DNA of 9,724 bases, taken from positions 718 to 10,441 of the forward strand of contig PMMB01000197.1 of NCBI GenBank assembly GCA_003165495.1, in the 5' to 3' direction. Positions within the stretch are counted from its first letter, which is position 1. Each line of letters starts with the position of its first letter. Of the stretch, positions 1-7,056 are shown piece by piece. The stretch comes from Gammaproteobacteria bacterium (GTDB lineage Bacteria; Pseudomonadota; Gammaproteobacteria; Steroidobacterales; Steroidobacteraceae). Below the pieces are notes generated by a model. It was not told the DNA's origin, made no database searches, and saw nothing but the letters and a program-made list of their open reading frames with translations. Both the position numbers and the translations under genes were made by a program.

Positions 1-1
1 G

Positions 2-1093
2 TCATCATTGATGAAACTGGTCGCGGCGGCCAATGAAGGCGCGCTCGCTGTATTGTCCGTGGATCTCGAGGACGCCTCCGGCTACGGCCGCATCGTTCGC
101 AATGCCGATGGCCATGTCAGCGGCATCGTCGAGCACAAGGATGCAAGCATCGAACAGTTGCAGATCCGCGAGCTCAATACTGGGCTCATGGCCGCTCCCG
201 CGGGGCGTCTGCGCGAATGGCTGTTGGGGTTGGGGAGCAACAACTCGCAGCGCGAATACTACTTGACCGATGTGGTCGCCGGCGCCGTGCAAGCAGGCAA
301 TCGCGTCGACGCCCAGCGGACCGCGAAGCCCTCCGAAGTCTTGGGCGTCAACGACAAAATTCAACTCGCGCAGGTGGAGGCCTTCTATCGGCGGGAAAGA
401 GCAGACGAGTTGATGCTCGCCGGCGCAACGCTGGTCGATCCGGCGCGCATCGACATACGCGGCCATGTCGAGGTTGGGCGCGACGTGTTCATCGATGTCA
501 ATGCAGTCTTGATCGGCAAGGTGAAATTGGCCGCGGGCGTGAAGATCGGGCCCAATTGCCTCATCAGCAATTCGCAGATTGGAGCCGGCACCGAGGTCTA
601 CGCGAATAGCATCATCGACAATGCGAGTGTGGCCGAGAACTGCCGCATCGGCCCCTTCGCGAGAGTTCGGCCGGAGACGATTTTGCATCACGATGTGCAC
701 ATCGGCAATTTCGTTGAAATAAAGAACAGCGAAATCGGCGCGGGCAGCAAGGCGAACCATCTGAGCTATGTGGGCGATGCCCGCGTGGGCAGCGGCGTCA
801 ACGTAGGGGCCGGCAGCATTACCTGCAACTACGATGGTCAAAACAAGTGGCCGACCCTCATCGAGGACCGCGCCTTCATCGGGTCCGGCAGCATGCTGGT
901 GGCGCCGGTTAAAATCGGCGCCGGCGCGACCATCGGCGCAGGATCGACCATAACCGAGAATGCTCCGGGCGGCGAGCTCACTATGACGCGCGCCAAGCAG
1001 GGCACGGTTCCCGGATGGAAACGGCCGCATAAACTCGATGAAGAAGAAAAAGCGGCCACAATCGATGCCGCGCTAAAAAAACCGAAACCCTGA
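2..1093 (+). CDS. glmU: Bifunctional GlmU, 5'-truncated by window edge
   Basis: GlmU acetylates glucosamine-1-phosphate and then uridylates the product, giving UDP-GlcNAc for peptidoglycan and LPS in the cytoplasm. The reading frame is open from base 2, so the true start lies outside; by alignment from memory to the 456-aa E. coli protein about 111 N-terminal residues are missing, including the nucleotide-binding loop. Visible uridylyltransferase landmarks are GYGRI, GIVEHKD, an INTG-like ELNTG, and GVND (Mg2+-binding Asn). After about base 400 the protein becomes a left-handed beta-helix of hexapeptide repeats. Acetyltransferase motifs include FARVRP, FVEIKNS, HLSYVGD (the catalytic-base His codon is at 758-760) and CNYDG. 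The C-terminus ends with GWKRP, as in proteobacterial GlmU, followed by a Lys-rich tail. The frame appears intact. glmS, a common downstream neighbour, is absent; a convergent PIN gene lies there instead. Identity is very secure. Confidence 0.97.
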   Translation, partial: SSLMKLVAAANEGALAVLSVDLEDASGYGRIVRNADGHVSGIVEHKDASIEQLQIRELNTGLMAAPAGRLREWLLGLGSNNSQREYYLTDVVAGAVQAGNRVDAQRTAKPSEVLGVNDKIQLAQVEAFYRRERADELMLAGATLVDPARIDIRGHVEVGRDVFIDVNAVLIGKVKLAAGVKIGPNCLISNSQIGAGTEVYANSIIDNASVAENCRIGPFARVRPETILHHDVHIGNFVEIKNSEIGAGSKANHLSYVGDARVGSGVNVGAGSITCNYDGQNKWPTLIEDRAFIGSGSMLVAPVKIGAGATIGAGSTITENAPGGELTMTRAKQGTVPGWKRPHKLDEEEKAATIDAALKKPKP

Positions 1094-1126
1094 TGTGCCG
1101 AAGGGGCGCTGATGTAGAACGTCGGT

Positions 1127-1624
1127 TTAGCGAAGCCCCCCCACATATTTCTCGGCATTGCGTACGTGTTGATGACGATATTTGCCGGGAAGTTCGACCG
1201 TGTCGATCTGAAGATGACGACAAGTCAATCGAGCGTCGATGCCGTCGGTCATGAGCATCGTGTCGGCTGCCGAATGTGATTTCTTCCACTCGAGGACTGT
1301 CGCTATGAGCCAGTCATCATTCCATTCGGGGTTCAAACCGTACTTGGCCATCTCCACATGCGGAGTGCTTGAAATGAAATGCAAGTCAACCCCCGGGTGA
1401 ACTTGATCGCCCAACGTGATTAGGGAATCGAAACACGCCAAGACTTGCGCGGCGCGGTCCCGTGTCCACGAAGAAGGATGTGAAACCTTCAACTGTTCCA
1501 ACTCTCTCAATGTAACGCGCGGCAATTGGACCGTTACCGAGTCGCTGCCCAAAATACGGCAGAAGTCGATCTCCCTGACGGGAACCGATTTTAAATACAC
1601 CATCGAATCAAGGAAAATGTCCAC
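1127..1624 (-). CDS. Solitary PIN-domain protein (putative nuclease)
   Basis: A 165-aa protein with the layout of a PIN-domain ribonuclease. The first strand is IFLDS with Asp6, a helix TLRELEQLK carries the second acidic position (Glu41 or Glu43), the third acidic site is WNDDWLIA (Asp103/Asp104), and MLMTDGID (Asp127) is the fourth acidic position at the start of a late strand. PIN domains bind Mg2+/Mn2+ with such residues and cut single-stranded RNA. The start is GTG: it has GGAG 7 nt upstream and an in-frame TAA only 12 nt upstream, so no longer form is possible. No small antitoxin-like gene flanks it; it converges on glmU with 33 bp between stop codons and has 360 bp of non-coding DNA upstream. 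It could be an orphan toxin, a housekeeping PIN nuclease, or a PIN-like protein of other role. The fold assignment is by motif pattern only; the subfamily is unknown. Confidence 0.75.
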   Translation of the reverse strand: MDIFLDSMVYLKSVPVREIDFCRILGSDSVTVQLPRVTLRELEQLKVSHPSSWTRDRAAQVLACFDSLITLGDQVHPGVDLHFISSTPHVEMAKYGLNPEWNDDWLIATVLEWKKSHSAADTMLMTDGIDARLTCRHLQIDTVELPGKYRHQHVRNAEKYVGGLR

Positions 1625-1631
1625 TGCGGTG

Positions 1632-1636
1632 CTCCG
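1632..1636 (-). promoter_or_regulatory. Ribosome binding site fixing the GTG start of the PIN gene
   Basis: The - strand reads CGGAG here, leaving a 7-nt spacer before the GTG at 1624-1622. The in-frame TAA at 1639-1637 overlaps the upstream edge of this site, so GTG is the only start that fits both signals. Confidence 0.75.
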
Positions 1637-1845
1637 TTAAATGTGTAATCCCCCTCGGCGGGTCGAATCTTCAGCTACCGCCTTGTAAATTTGCTGTTAG
1701 GAACTATAAGCCGTCGCGTGTCTAATCCGTAAATGCGAGCGCGCGCACATAGGTAGATTGCCTCGTGGCTAAATTGACAACTTTGTTACGCGCGACAGGC
1801 CTTTTTTAACGACCTTTGGTCTACCCACGAACCGGCCCTTACATA

Positions 1846-1869
1846 CACTGAGCTCCCACGATTTCAGTG
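1846..1869. repeat. Inverted repeat CACTGA-N12-TCAGTG
   Basis: Perfect 6-bp arms (1846-1851 and 1864-1869) are separated by 12 bp, about 115 bp upstream of the porin start. The two-helical-turn centre spacing would suit a dimeric regulator on one DNA face, but six-base arms can occur by chance and no known operator consensus is recognised. Confidence 0.35.
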
Positions 1870-1886
1870 ATCAAAGGTATAGACTT

Positions 1887-1902
1887 CGCCTAAAGGTAGG
1901 CG
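1887..1902. repeat. Small hairpin CGCCT-N6-AGGCG upstream of porin gene
   Basis: Arms 1887-1891 and 1898-1902 are perfectly complementary with a six-base loop. The loop contains AAAGGTA-like sequence that also occurs just before the hairpin (1873-1879 and 1892-1898). There is no T-run after it, so it is not an intrinsic terminator. It could sit in the 5' leader of the porin transcript. Confidence 0.3.
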
Positions 1903-1984
1903 TGAGCGTCGCGTGTTACATGCTCTACGATGCTGTTTGCTTCCATAAATCCGGTTGCTGAAGTTGGGTCGGGGGGCAAAGTAA

Positions 1985-3844
1985 ATGAAAATGCGAAAGT
2001 ACCTGCAAGGTTTAGTGATCTCCGTCGTCGCAACTTGGTCTGCGCTGCCCGCAAGCAGCGCTGAGGAATTCTCAGCGTCGGCGGTCAAAGTATCGACTGG
2101 CGCGATCGTTGGGATCGTCACGAATTCGGACAAACTTCCCGTTGCAGGGGCGACCGTGACGGCCGCCAGGGTGGATGGCGGAGGCATTCGCGCAACGGTG
2201 TCCGGCAGCGACGGCGTTTACTCGTTTGCCGACATTCCGCCCGGCGCGTGGTCCCTCACCGTACAGGTTGACGGCTATCCGGATGCGGGCGTGCCGTCGC
2301 TGCAAGTCGTCGCGAGCAAAGCCTCTCGGCACGACATTGTAATGAACGTTCCGGTGACCGATGCGGTCGCCCGGGCGACGGTACCCGAGGCGCTCCAGGC
2401 GCCCCCACCGGGCCCGGATGTCGACCTGCAAACTCCATTTGCCGTCGGCGATGTTGGCTGGATGAACGGCACCTCGCGTGAAAAAGCGCCGATATTCGAC
2501 ACGAAGTTTTTCACGCCCGAGATCCGTCTCGACATGAACTACCTGCAAAGCGGCAACCACCCGATAGACCACACCATCGTAGGTTCGACCGAGGAGTTTC
2601 GCTCCGGGGAATTCCAGATCGAACAGGTGAGCTTTGGCGGTGACTTCCACTGGGAAGGCGTGAGAGCACGCTTTCTCTCGATGTTCGGCATGTTCGCCAC
2701 CACCACACCGCGCAATGACGCCAGCTCCTCGGTGGGGCAGTGGGACCTCTCTAATGCTTACAGATACTTCTCGGAAGCGAACGCCGGGTATCACTTCGAC
2801 GTGAACCACGGCCTCAATGTCGACGTGGGCGTCTTCGTCTCGTACATCGGCCTGTTCAGCTATTACAACTATGATAACTGGACATACCAGCCATCGTTCG
2901 TGTCATCGAACACGCCCTGGTTCTTCAACGGGCTTCGAGTCCAGTGGTGGCCGACACAGACTTTGAAAATCGAGCCTTGGCTCATCAATGGCTGGCAATC
3001 CTACGCCAAGTTCAACAGCAAGCCGGGCTTCGGCGGCCAGATCCTCTGGATCCCGAACGACTCGTTTAAATTGGTGCTCAACAGCTATTCCATCGGCCAA
3101 GATAATTTGGACTGCCAAGCAAATAGCACCAACGGATCCGGAACCACGGACACGCTCTGCCAGCCCCAAAATGGGGGTAACCCAAACGCGGCGGCCGGAT
3201 CTCTCGTGGGGGCAGGCAGACCCGTCGATTGGTCGAGGGTGAAGCGTATTCACGAGGATGATAGCGTCGTGGTGAAATACTATGACGCACACGGCAACGG
3301 CGGCGCCGGCGTATCCAAAATGGCATTCAGCTATACGCTCGATATCGGCTGCGAATACGGCGGCGGCGTCACCTGTTCGAACGGCCAAAACAAGGAGAAT
3401 TTTTTCGGCATGATGCTCTACGACCGTACGTGGTTCCACCGCGATCTGTACGCGGTGACGCTTGGCGGTGGCTTCATGAACAATCCCGGTCGCTACCTGG
3501 CCCTGACCCCGCCAATCAACGGAGCGACCGCCGCAACCGGTTCGCCGTACTTTACCCAGGCGCCTGGACAAAAACTCTATCAATGGGACTCGCAGCTTAA
3601 TTTCCAGTATATGCCCAAGGATTGGATTACCTGGTGGACTGAAGCGACGTTTCGGCATTCGAGCGTGCCCTACTGGTCGGGATCAGGCGGCGTGACGCCT
3701 CCCGGCGGCAATACGGGCTCGCCGGGAAGCTGTGTTGGAGGCGGATCCAACGCCACCACCGGTCAGTGCTCCGCGGGAGACTGGTTTCCGGATCTTCGAA
3801 CTCGCGAAGTAATCTGGGGAGCCGGTGTCCTAGTGAAGTTCTAG
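1985..3844 (+). CDS. Outer-membrane porin-like barrel with N-terminal carboxypeptidase-regulatory-like domain
   Basis: A 619-aa exported protein. Residues 1-26 form a Sec signal peptide (KMRK, hydrophobic core, ending ASSA before EE). Residues about 39-120 are a carboxypeptidase regulatory-like Ig fold: GxIVGIVTNSD, LPVAGATVTA, SDGVYSFADIPPGAWSLTV. A Pro-rich linker (about 137-145) leads to a long region rich in aromatic residues with alternating hydrophobicity that ends in the Phe-terminal LVKF, an outer-membrane barrel signature. Segments such as LKIEPWLINGWQSY and GGQILWIPND resemble BBP2/OmpL-like putative beta-barrel porins. Six Cys (377, 392, 456, 464, 583, 595) could form three loop disulfides. 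The start has G-rich DNA at 1971-1976, 8 nt upstream. The second barrel gene follows 137 bp later. Substrate unknown; the fused Ig-like domain is the odd part, since it is better known in front of TonB-dependent receptors. Barrel class confident, exact family less so. Confidence 0.88.
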   Translation: MKMRKYLQGLVISVVATWSALPASSAEEFSASAVKVSTGAIVGIVTNSDKLPVAGATVTAARVDGGGIRATVSGSDGVYSFADIPPGAWSLTVQVDGYPDAGVPSLQVVASKASRHDIVMNVPVTDAVARATVPEALQAPPPGPDVDLQTPFAVGDVGWMNGTSREKAPIFDTKFFTPEIRLDMNYLQSGNHPIDHTIVGSTEEFRSGEFQIEQVSFGGDFHWEGVRARFLSMFGMFATTTPRNDASSSVGQWDLSNAYRYFSEANAGYHFDVNHGLNVDVGVFVSYIGLFSYYNYDNWTYQPSFVSSNTPWFFNGLRVQWWPTQTLKIEPWLINGWQSYAKFNSKPGFGGQILWIPNDSFKLVLNSYSIGQDNLDCQANSTNGSGTTDTLCQPQNGGNPNAAAGSLVGAGRPVDWSRVKRIHEDDSVVVKYYDAHGNGGAGVSKMAFSYTLDIGCEYGGGVTCSNGQNKENFFGMMLYDRTWFHRDLYAVTLGGGFMNNPGRYLALTPPINGATAATGSPYFTQAPGQKLYQWDSQLNFQYMPKDWITWWTEATFRHSSVPYWSGSGGVTPPGGNTGSPGSCVGGGSNATTGQCSAGDWFPDLRTREVIWGAGVLVKF

Positions 3845-3930
3845 GCGCGCAGGTGCAAGTTTTTAACAAGATTTTTCCATTAAACGCATCAACCTCGACA
3901 TCTTTTTGCCACCCGTCAATCTCATCTAAG

Positions 3931-3952
3931 CCACCGCACTGTTGATTGGTGG
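3931..3952 (+). repeat. Hairpin CCACC-N12-GGTGG in the gap between the two porin genes
   Basis: Five-base perfect arms (3931-3935 and 3948-3952) lie 29 nt before the second porin start. There is no T-run, so it is not a terminator. It could be a leader structure or chance. The rest of the 137-bp gap is AT-rich after the stop codon and shows no strong promoter. Confidence 0.25.
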
Positions 3953-3981
3953 GGCCTGCTACAAAGGGATGAGTCGAATCG

Positions 3982-5547
3982 ATGCAAAATCGCTGTCGTT
4001 CGTGGTCGCGAGTCGTCGCTGCCGCTCTGATGTGTTGGGCTACGCCCGCGGCATTCTCGGACGACGCGGCGAGTACCCGAGCCGTTGGCGCCACCGATCC
4101 GGACAGAGCCGCAGAAGGCTGCGTTAAGGGATCGGACAACCAGAGTTTCCTGGCGCGGCTCAAGGACAGCTATCAATCTCACTTGGCCTGGGACGGCGGC
4201 GATCCGAATGCGCCGCCCTCCGTTGTTGTCGGAGGCGCGGAAGTTCCGGAGTCCAATCCGCCTTGGCCGTATTCGACTTGGAACATCGGCGCGTCGCCGG
4301 CCATCGGCGTCGAGAACATGTACTACAATGCGCTGATGGACGCGCTGTATTGCGGCAAGGGCGGCCAGAAGTTGAAGGACAGCCGCTTCACCATCTACGG
4401 CTGGGTGGAGCCGGGTGCCAACGTCAGCACGTCGCACACGAGGTATAACTACGCGACTGGCACGGGCGGCAATTATCCGGCGGCCTATTCCTTCGAACCG
4501 AACACCGTTCAAGTAGATCAGGTTACGCTTTACTTCGAGCGCACTCCCGATGAGATTCAACGTGAACACTTCGACTGGGGCGGTCGCTTCACCGGGTTAT
4601 ACGGTACCGACTATAAGTACACCTTCAGCAACGGCATCTTCAGCAACCAATACCTGAACAGCGCGAAGCAATACGGCTTCGATCCCGCCATGTACTACTT
4701 GGATTTCTGGTTCCCGAAAATTGCCGAGGGAATGAATGTGCGCGTCGGTCGCTACATTTCGATCCCCGATATCGAAGCGCAGCTCGCGCCGAACAACATT
4801 ACGTACAGCCATTCATTGCTGTACACCTATGATCCTTACACGCAAAACGGCATTGTCGCGACCACGAAGCTCAGCAAGAACTGGCAGATCCAGACGGAGA
4901 TATCCAGCGGCAACGATGTCGCGCCGTGGGTCAAGAGCGAGCGCCATCTGACGCCGGCCGCCTGTGTCATTTGGACCTCCGATTCAGGAAAGGACAACAT
5001 TTACCCCTGCATGAACGGCATCAATGACGGCAATTGGCGCTGGAACAACGTTCAACATGCCGTCGTCACCTGGTACCACAAGTTCGACTCCAAGTGGCAT
5101 ATGGACACCGAGGCCTGGTACATGTGGGAGAGCCGCACACCCAATGTCGATAACCCAAATGGACTGGCTCTGATCGCAGAGCGGTACTCGTACGTCAACT
5201 ATGGCGCGCCTTCCGGTGCGATTTGTAACCCCACCTTGATCACTTGCTATTCCTACGAGTGGGCCGTTGTAAATTACCTCAACTATCAGGTTGGGCCGCG
5301 CGACGTGGTCACGTGGCGCACCGACTACTTGAACGACGCAAGGGGTCAACGCACCGGCTTCAAGAGCCGATATTACGAGTTCGATCTCGGTTACACCCAC
5401 TGGGTGGGCGATACCATCGAACTACGTCCGGAAGTTCGCTTCGAGCATGCGCGCGACGTGGACGCGTATGACAATCCTACTGCAACGCCGGGTCACGGCA
5501 AGAACTCGCAAGCCATGATTGCCGCAGACGCAGTCTTCCATTTTTAG
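3982..5547 (+). CDS. BBP2-family (OmpL-like) outer-membrane beta-barrel porin
   Basis: A 521-aa exported protein. A signal peptide covers residues 1-26 (NRCRSWSR, then a hydrophobic core, cleavage after AFS). The mature protein matches the putative beta-barrel porin-2 pattern I know: YSTWNIGASP (about 98-106), FTIYGWVEPGANVSTS (136-151), GRFTGLYGTDYKYT (201-214), GRYISIPDIEAQLAPNN (256-272), SHSLLYTYDPYTQ, and DYLNDARGQRTGF near the C-terminus. It ends in AVFHF, an outer-membrane terminal Phe signature. Members are thought to form diffusion channels; the substrate is not readable from sequence. The start is fixed by an in-frame TGA at 3970-3972, although its Shine-Dalgarno is weak: AGGGA lies 12 nt away, and only GAG lies at a good distance. 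It is tandem with the upstream porin, possibly one transcript, and converges on the metal-transport operon. Confidence 0.92.
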   Translation: MQNRCRSWSRVVAAALMCWATPAAFSDDAASTRAVGATDPDRAAEGCVKGSDNQSFLARLKDSYQSHLAWDGGDPNAPPSVVVGGAEVPESNPPWPYSTWNIGASPAIGVENMYYNALMDALYCGKGGQKLKDSRFTIYGWVEPGANVSTSHTRYNYATGTGGNYPAAYSFEPNTVQVDQVTLYFERTPDEIQREHFDWGGRFTGLYGTDYKYTFSNGIFSNQYLNSAKQYGFDPAMYYLDFWFPKIAEGMNVRVGRYISIPDIEAQLAPNNITYSHSLLYTYDPYTQNGIVATTKLSKNWQIQTEISSGNDVAPWVKSERHLTPAACVIWTSDSGKDNIYPCMNGINDGNWRWNNVQHAVVTWYHKFDSKWHMDTEAWYMWESRTPNVDNPNGLALIAERYSYVNYGAPSGAICNPTLITCYSYEWAVVNYLNYQVGPRDVVTWRTDYLNDARGQRTGFKSRYYEFDLGYTHWVGDTIELRPEVRFEHARDVDAYDNPTATPGHGKNSQAMIAADAVFHF

Positions 5548-5607
5548 GCCGCGCCCAGCGCCCCGGTGCAATTGCAAATCAGCCCCGGCTATGGTCGGTC
5601 GCGGGCA

Positions 5608-6861
5608 TTAGGCGCGTCTCGGCTTAAGGCTGCGAACATCACGGGACGAAACGGCGCCAAGCAGCTGATCACGCTCGTCCGTGATGGGCAGCGCTCGAAA
5701 GTCGTATCGCTCGAAGAGCATCGCAGCCTCCCGCAGTGTTCCATCCTTAGGCAGCGCAATCACGTGCTCCGTCATGATGTCGCCGAGAGTCTGCCCCGGT
5801 TCTGCGGCGACCATTTCTCGGATATCCACGACGCCTTTCAGCGTACCCGCCGCATCGGTGACGTAGACGTACATCACGACATCCATGCCGGTCGCGAGTT
5901 CGCGATAGCGGTCGAGTACCTCCACAGCCGGCGTCGTCGCCGGCAGTCTGATGAGCTTGAGTGATGCATAATGAAGGATCTTCTCATCGTGCTCTGCGAT
6001 GATGTGCCCGACCTTGGACGATTTGTCCCGATCAATGAGCTTCAGGATCGCATCGGACTCATCGCGCGGCAAAATCGCGAGGATATCCGCGGCTTGAGCC
6101 GGGCTCATGTCGTTGATCAACAGCGCCGCGCGCTCTTTTTCTATCGCGTGTATCAACTCCCGCTGCACCCTCGGTTCGACCTCTTCGAGGGTATCGGACG
6201 CGTGCTCGGTCTCGAGCGCGTTGAACAGCGCAACACGTTGGCCGCCCTCGAGTTCCTCAAGGATGTCGGCAAGATCTACGGGATGGATCTCGCTGAGCTC
6301 CGCCTTGGGAACCTTGAGCTTGACGTTTCCGGCGAAGCTGCCCAGTTGCGCGGGGAGCGGCTGCACATACAGCCAGGAGACACGATTCTCTTTGTTGCGA
6401 TCCGTCAACAGCTTGGCGAGCTTGTGAAGTCCCAGACGGCGCAGCGCCCGGTAGCGGCTAAAGTCGACCTCGGCAGCGTACAGCTTACCGTTCTGAACGG
6501 CGAGCTTGATGTCGTAGACCACCTCGACCTCGTGGTCATCCATGTCGAGAATCTTCTTGTCGAGTATGTGGTCGTGGAGCAGGATCAGAGTCTCCTGCGG
6601 TGCCTGCTCAAACTGCGCCATCGCCTCCCCGCCGATGTCGAGCACGACTTCGTTGTTGGAGATGAGCAATACTTTTTCCCAAGGTACTGTTAGCGCCGGG
6701 TACCCGAATGAGCGCGAAACGACTACGTGCGTGACTTCGGGGAGTTTGCCGGTTTCGACTATCGCGAGATCGCTCAGGCGGCCGATGCGCTGCTTTTTAA
6801 CGAAGACTCCCCGGTCGAGAATTTCGCTCAAGTAGAACTCGTGCTCGAGTACGGTAACCAC
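5608..6861 (-). CDS. Soluble PRC-barrel / MgtE-N / CBS-pair protein (putative divalent-cation sensor)
   Basis: A 417-aa protein with no membrane segment. Residues about 10-75 look like a PRC-barrel (GVFVKKQRIGRLSDLAIV), with a second PRC-like stretch at about 97-155. Residues about 190-290 match the MgtE intracellular N domain: the superhelical repeats HPVDLADILEELE, RVALFNALE and SPAQAADILAILP. Residues about 298-352 and 360-412 are a CBS pair; the second ends LPITDERDQLLGAVSSRDV. In the MgtE Mg2+ channel the N and CBS domains bind cytosolic Mg2+ and close the pore; here the pore domain is absent. It is the last gene of a unit with an NRAMP-type transporter, 4 bp after a 58-aa membrane miniprotein gene, so I infer that it regulates that transporter. 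The start is GTG, with AGGGA 7 nt upstream overlapping the preceding stop codon. Databases often label such proteins magnesium transporter MgtE; the lack of membrane helices argues against transport by itself. Confidence 0.9.
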   Translation of the reverse strand: MVTVLEHEFYLSEILDRGVFVKKQRIGRLSDLAIVETGKLPEVTHVVVSRSFGYPALTVPWEKVLLISNNEVVLDIGGEAMAQFEQAPQETLILLHDHILDKKILDMDDHEVEVVYDIKLAVQNGKLYAAEVDFSRYRALRRLGLHKLAKLLTDRNKENRVSWLYVQPLPAQLGSFAGNVKLKVPKAELSEIHPVDLADILEELEGGQRVALFNALETEHASDTLEEVEPRVQRELIHAIEKERAALLINDMSPAQAADILAILPRDESDAILKLIDRDKSSKVGHIIAEHDEKILHYASLKLIRLPATTPAVEVLDRYRELATGMDVVMYVYVTDAAGTLKGVVDIREMVAAEPGQTLGDIMTEHVIALPKDGTLREAAMLFERYDFRALPITDERDQLLGAVSSRDVRSLKPRRA

Positions 6862-6865
6862 GGCC

Positions 6866-7042
6866 CTATCCCTGCGTCACGATCATAACGAACTTGTAGA
6901 CCATCAACGCCACCAGAGCCAGCAGGTACACCCTGAGCACCATCAGCGAGACCCGGACGGCTCGGGACATCTCAATGCGCGGTTCGCGATAGCGGGCATT
7001 GATCGCGGCGATCTTGGCGGAGAGATTGCGGAATGCGCTCAT
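6866..7042 (-). CDS. 58-aa single-span membrane miniprotein in the NRAMP operon
   Basis: A 58-aa protein not recognised as any family. Residues 1-30 are strongly basic and look amphipathic (Arg5, Lys10, Arg17, Arg19, Arg22, Arg27, Arg30). Residues about 31-55 form one hydrophobic helix (VSLMVLRVYLLALVALMVYK, then FVMIV) with an embedded Arg37. By the positive-inside rule the N-terminus is cytosolic. ATG at 7042-7040 has GAGGAAG just upstream, starting 3 nt after the NRAMP stop codon; the gene ends 4 bp before the MgtE-N/CBS gene. This tight packing between transporter and putative sensor makes it very likely real. I infer an accessory or tethering subunit. Known small partners of transporters (MgtS for MgtA, KdpF for KdpABC) are precedents of kind, not homologues. 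A longer frame reading into the NRAMP gene is open, but only this ATG has a good ribosome site. Confidence 0.8.
   Translation of the reverse strand: MSAFRNLSAKIAAINARYREPRIEMSRAVRVSLMVLRVYLLALVALMVYKFVMIVTQG
6869..6873 (-). promoter_or_regulatory. Ribosome binding site of the MgtE-N/CBS gene, overlapping the upstream stop
   Basis: The - strand reads AGGGA directly before the TAG (6868-6866) of the 58-aa gene, with a 7-nt spacer to GTG at 6861-6859. Ribosomes finishing the small gene uncover this site, which suggests translational coupling. Confidence 0.65.
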
Positions 7043-7047
7043 GTCGG

Positions 7048-7054
7048 CTTCCTC
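7048..7054 (-). promoter_or_regulatory. Ribosome binding site defining the 58-aa gene start
   Basis: The - strand reads GAGGAAG starting 3 nt after the NRAMP stop codon (7059-7057). Its AGGA core is 7 nt from ATG at 7042-7040. It decides between this short protein and a longer open frame that would overlap the transporter gene. Confidence 0.75.
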
Positions 7055-7056
7055 GC

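Larger units (their letters stand above)
1625..1984. other. 360-bp intergenic region between divergent PIN and porin genes
   Basis: No coding frame with a convincing start or family resemblance lies here. It must hold promoters for the PIN gene (leftward) and the porin gene (rightward). A leftward candidate is TATAGT (reverse complement of about 1698-1703) with a poor -35. A rightward TTGACA at 1774-1779 has no -10 at a usable distance. Two inverted repeats are given as separate entries. No tRNA or classic terminator was seen. The base composition is more AT-rich than the flanking genes, as expected for a regulatory region. Confidence 0.6.

Noticed and set aside
5..1030. 341-aa open frame on the - strand opposite glmU
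   Set aside because: It mirrors the glmU codons of a GC-rich gene, resembles no family and has no reason to exist beside the certain GlmU frame.
1103..1139. Possible bidirectional terminator between glmU and the PIN gene
   Set aside because: GGGGCGCT can pair with AGCG and CCCC, but with a 3-nt bulge, an 18-nt loop and no T-run on either side; too weak to annotate.
1774..1779. Perfect TTGACA -35 hexamer
   Set aside because: No -10-like hexamer occurs 15-19 bp downstream, so no promoter is called.
2072..3658. Long - strand frames (245 and 251 aa) opposite the first porin
   Set aside because: Arg/His/Val-rich low-complexity translations typical of antisense shadows; the + strand frame has a signal peptide, a domain and a terminal Phe.
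3922..4569. 215-aa - strand frame opposite the second porin start
   Set aside because: Arg-rich shadow with no family resemblance that would cross the promoter region and signal peptide of a well supported gene.
5548..5607. TGCAATTGCA palindrome (5567-5576) in the gap between convergent porin and sensor genes
   Set aside because: A 10-bp palindrome without stem loop or T-run; no terminator could be assigned and chance is likely.
5971..6693. 240-aa + strand frame opposite the MgtE-N/CBS gene
   Set aside because: The - strand frame has clear MgtE_N and CBS motifs; the + strand translation is the complementary shadow.
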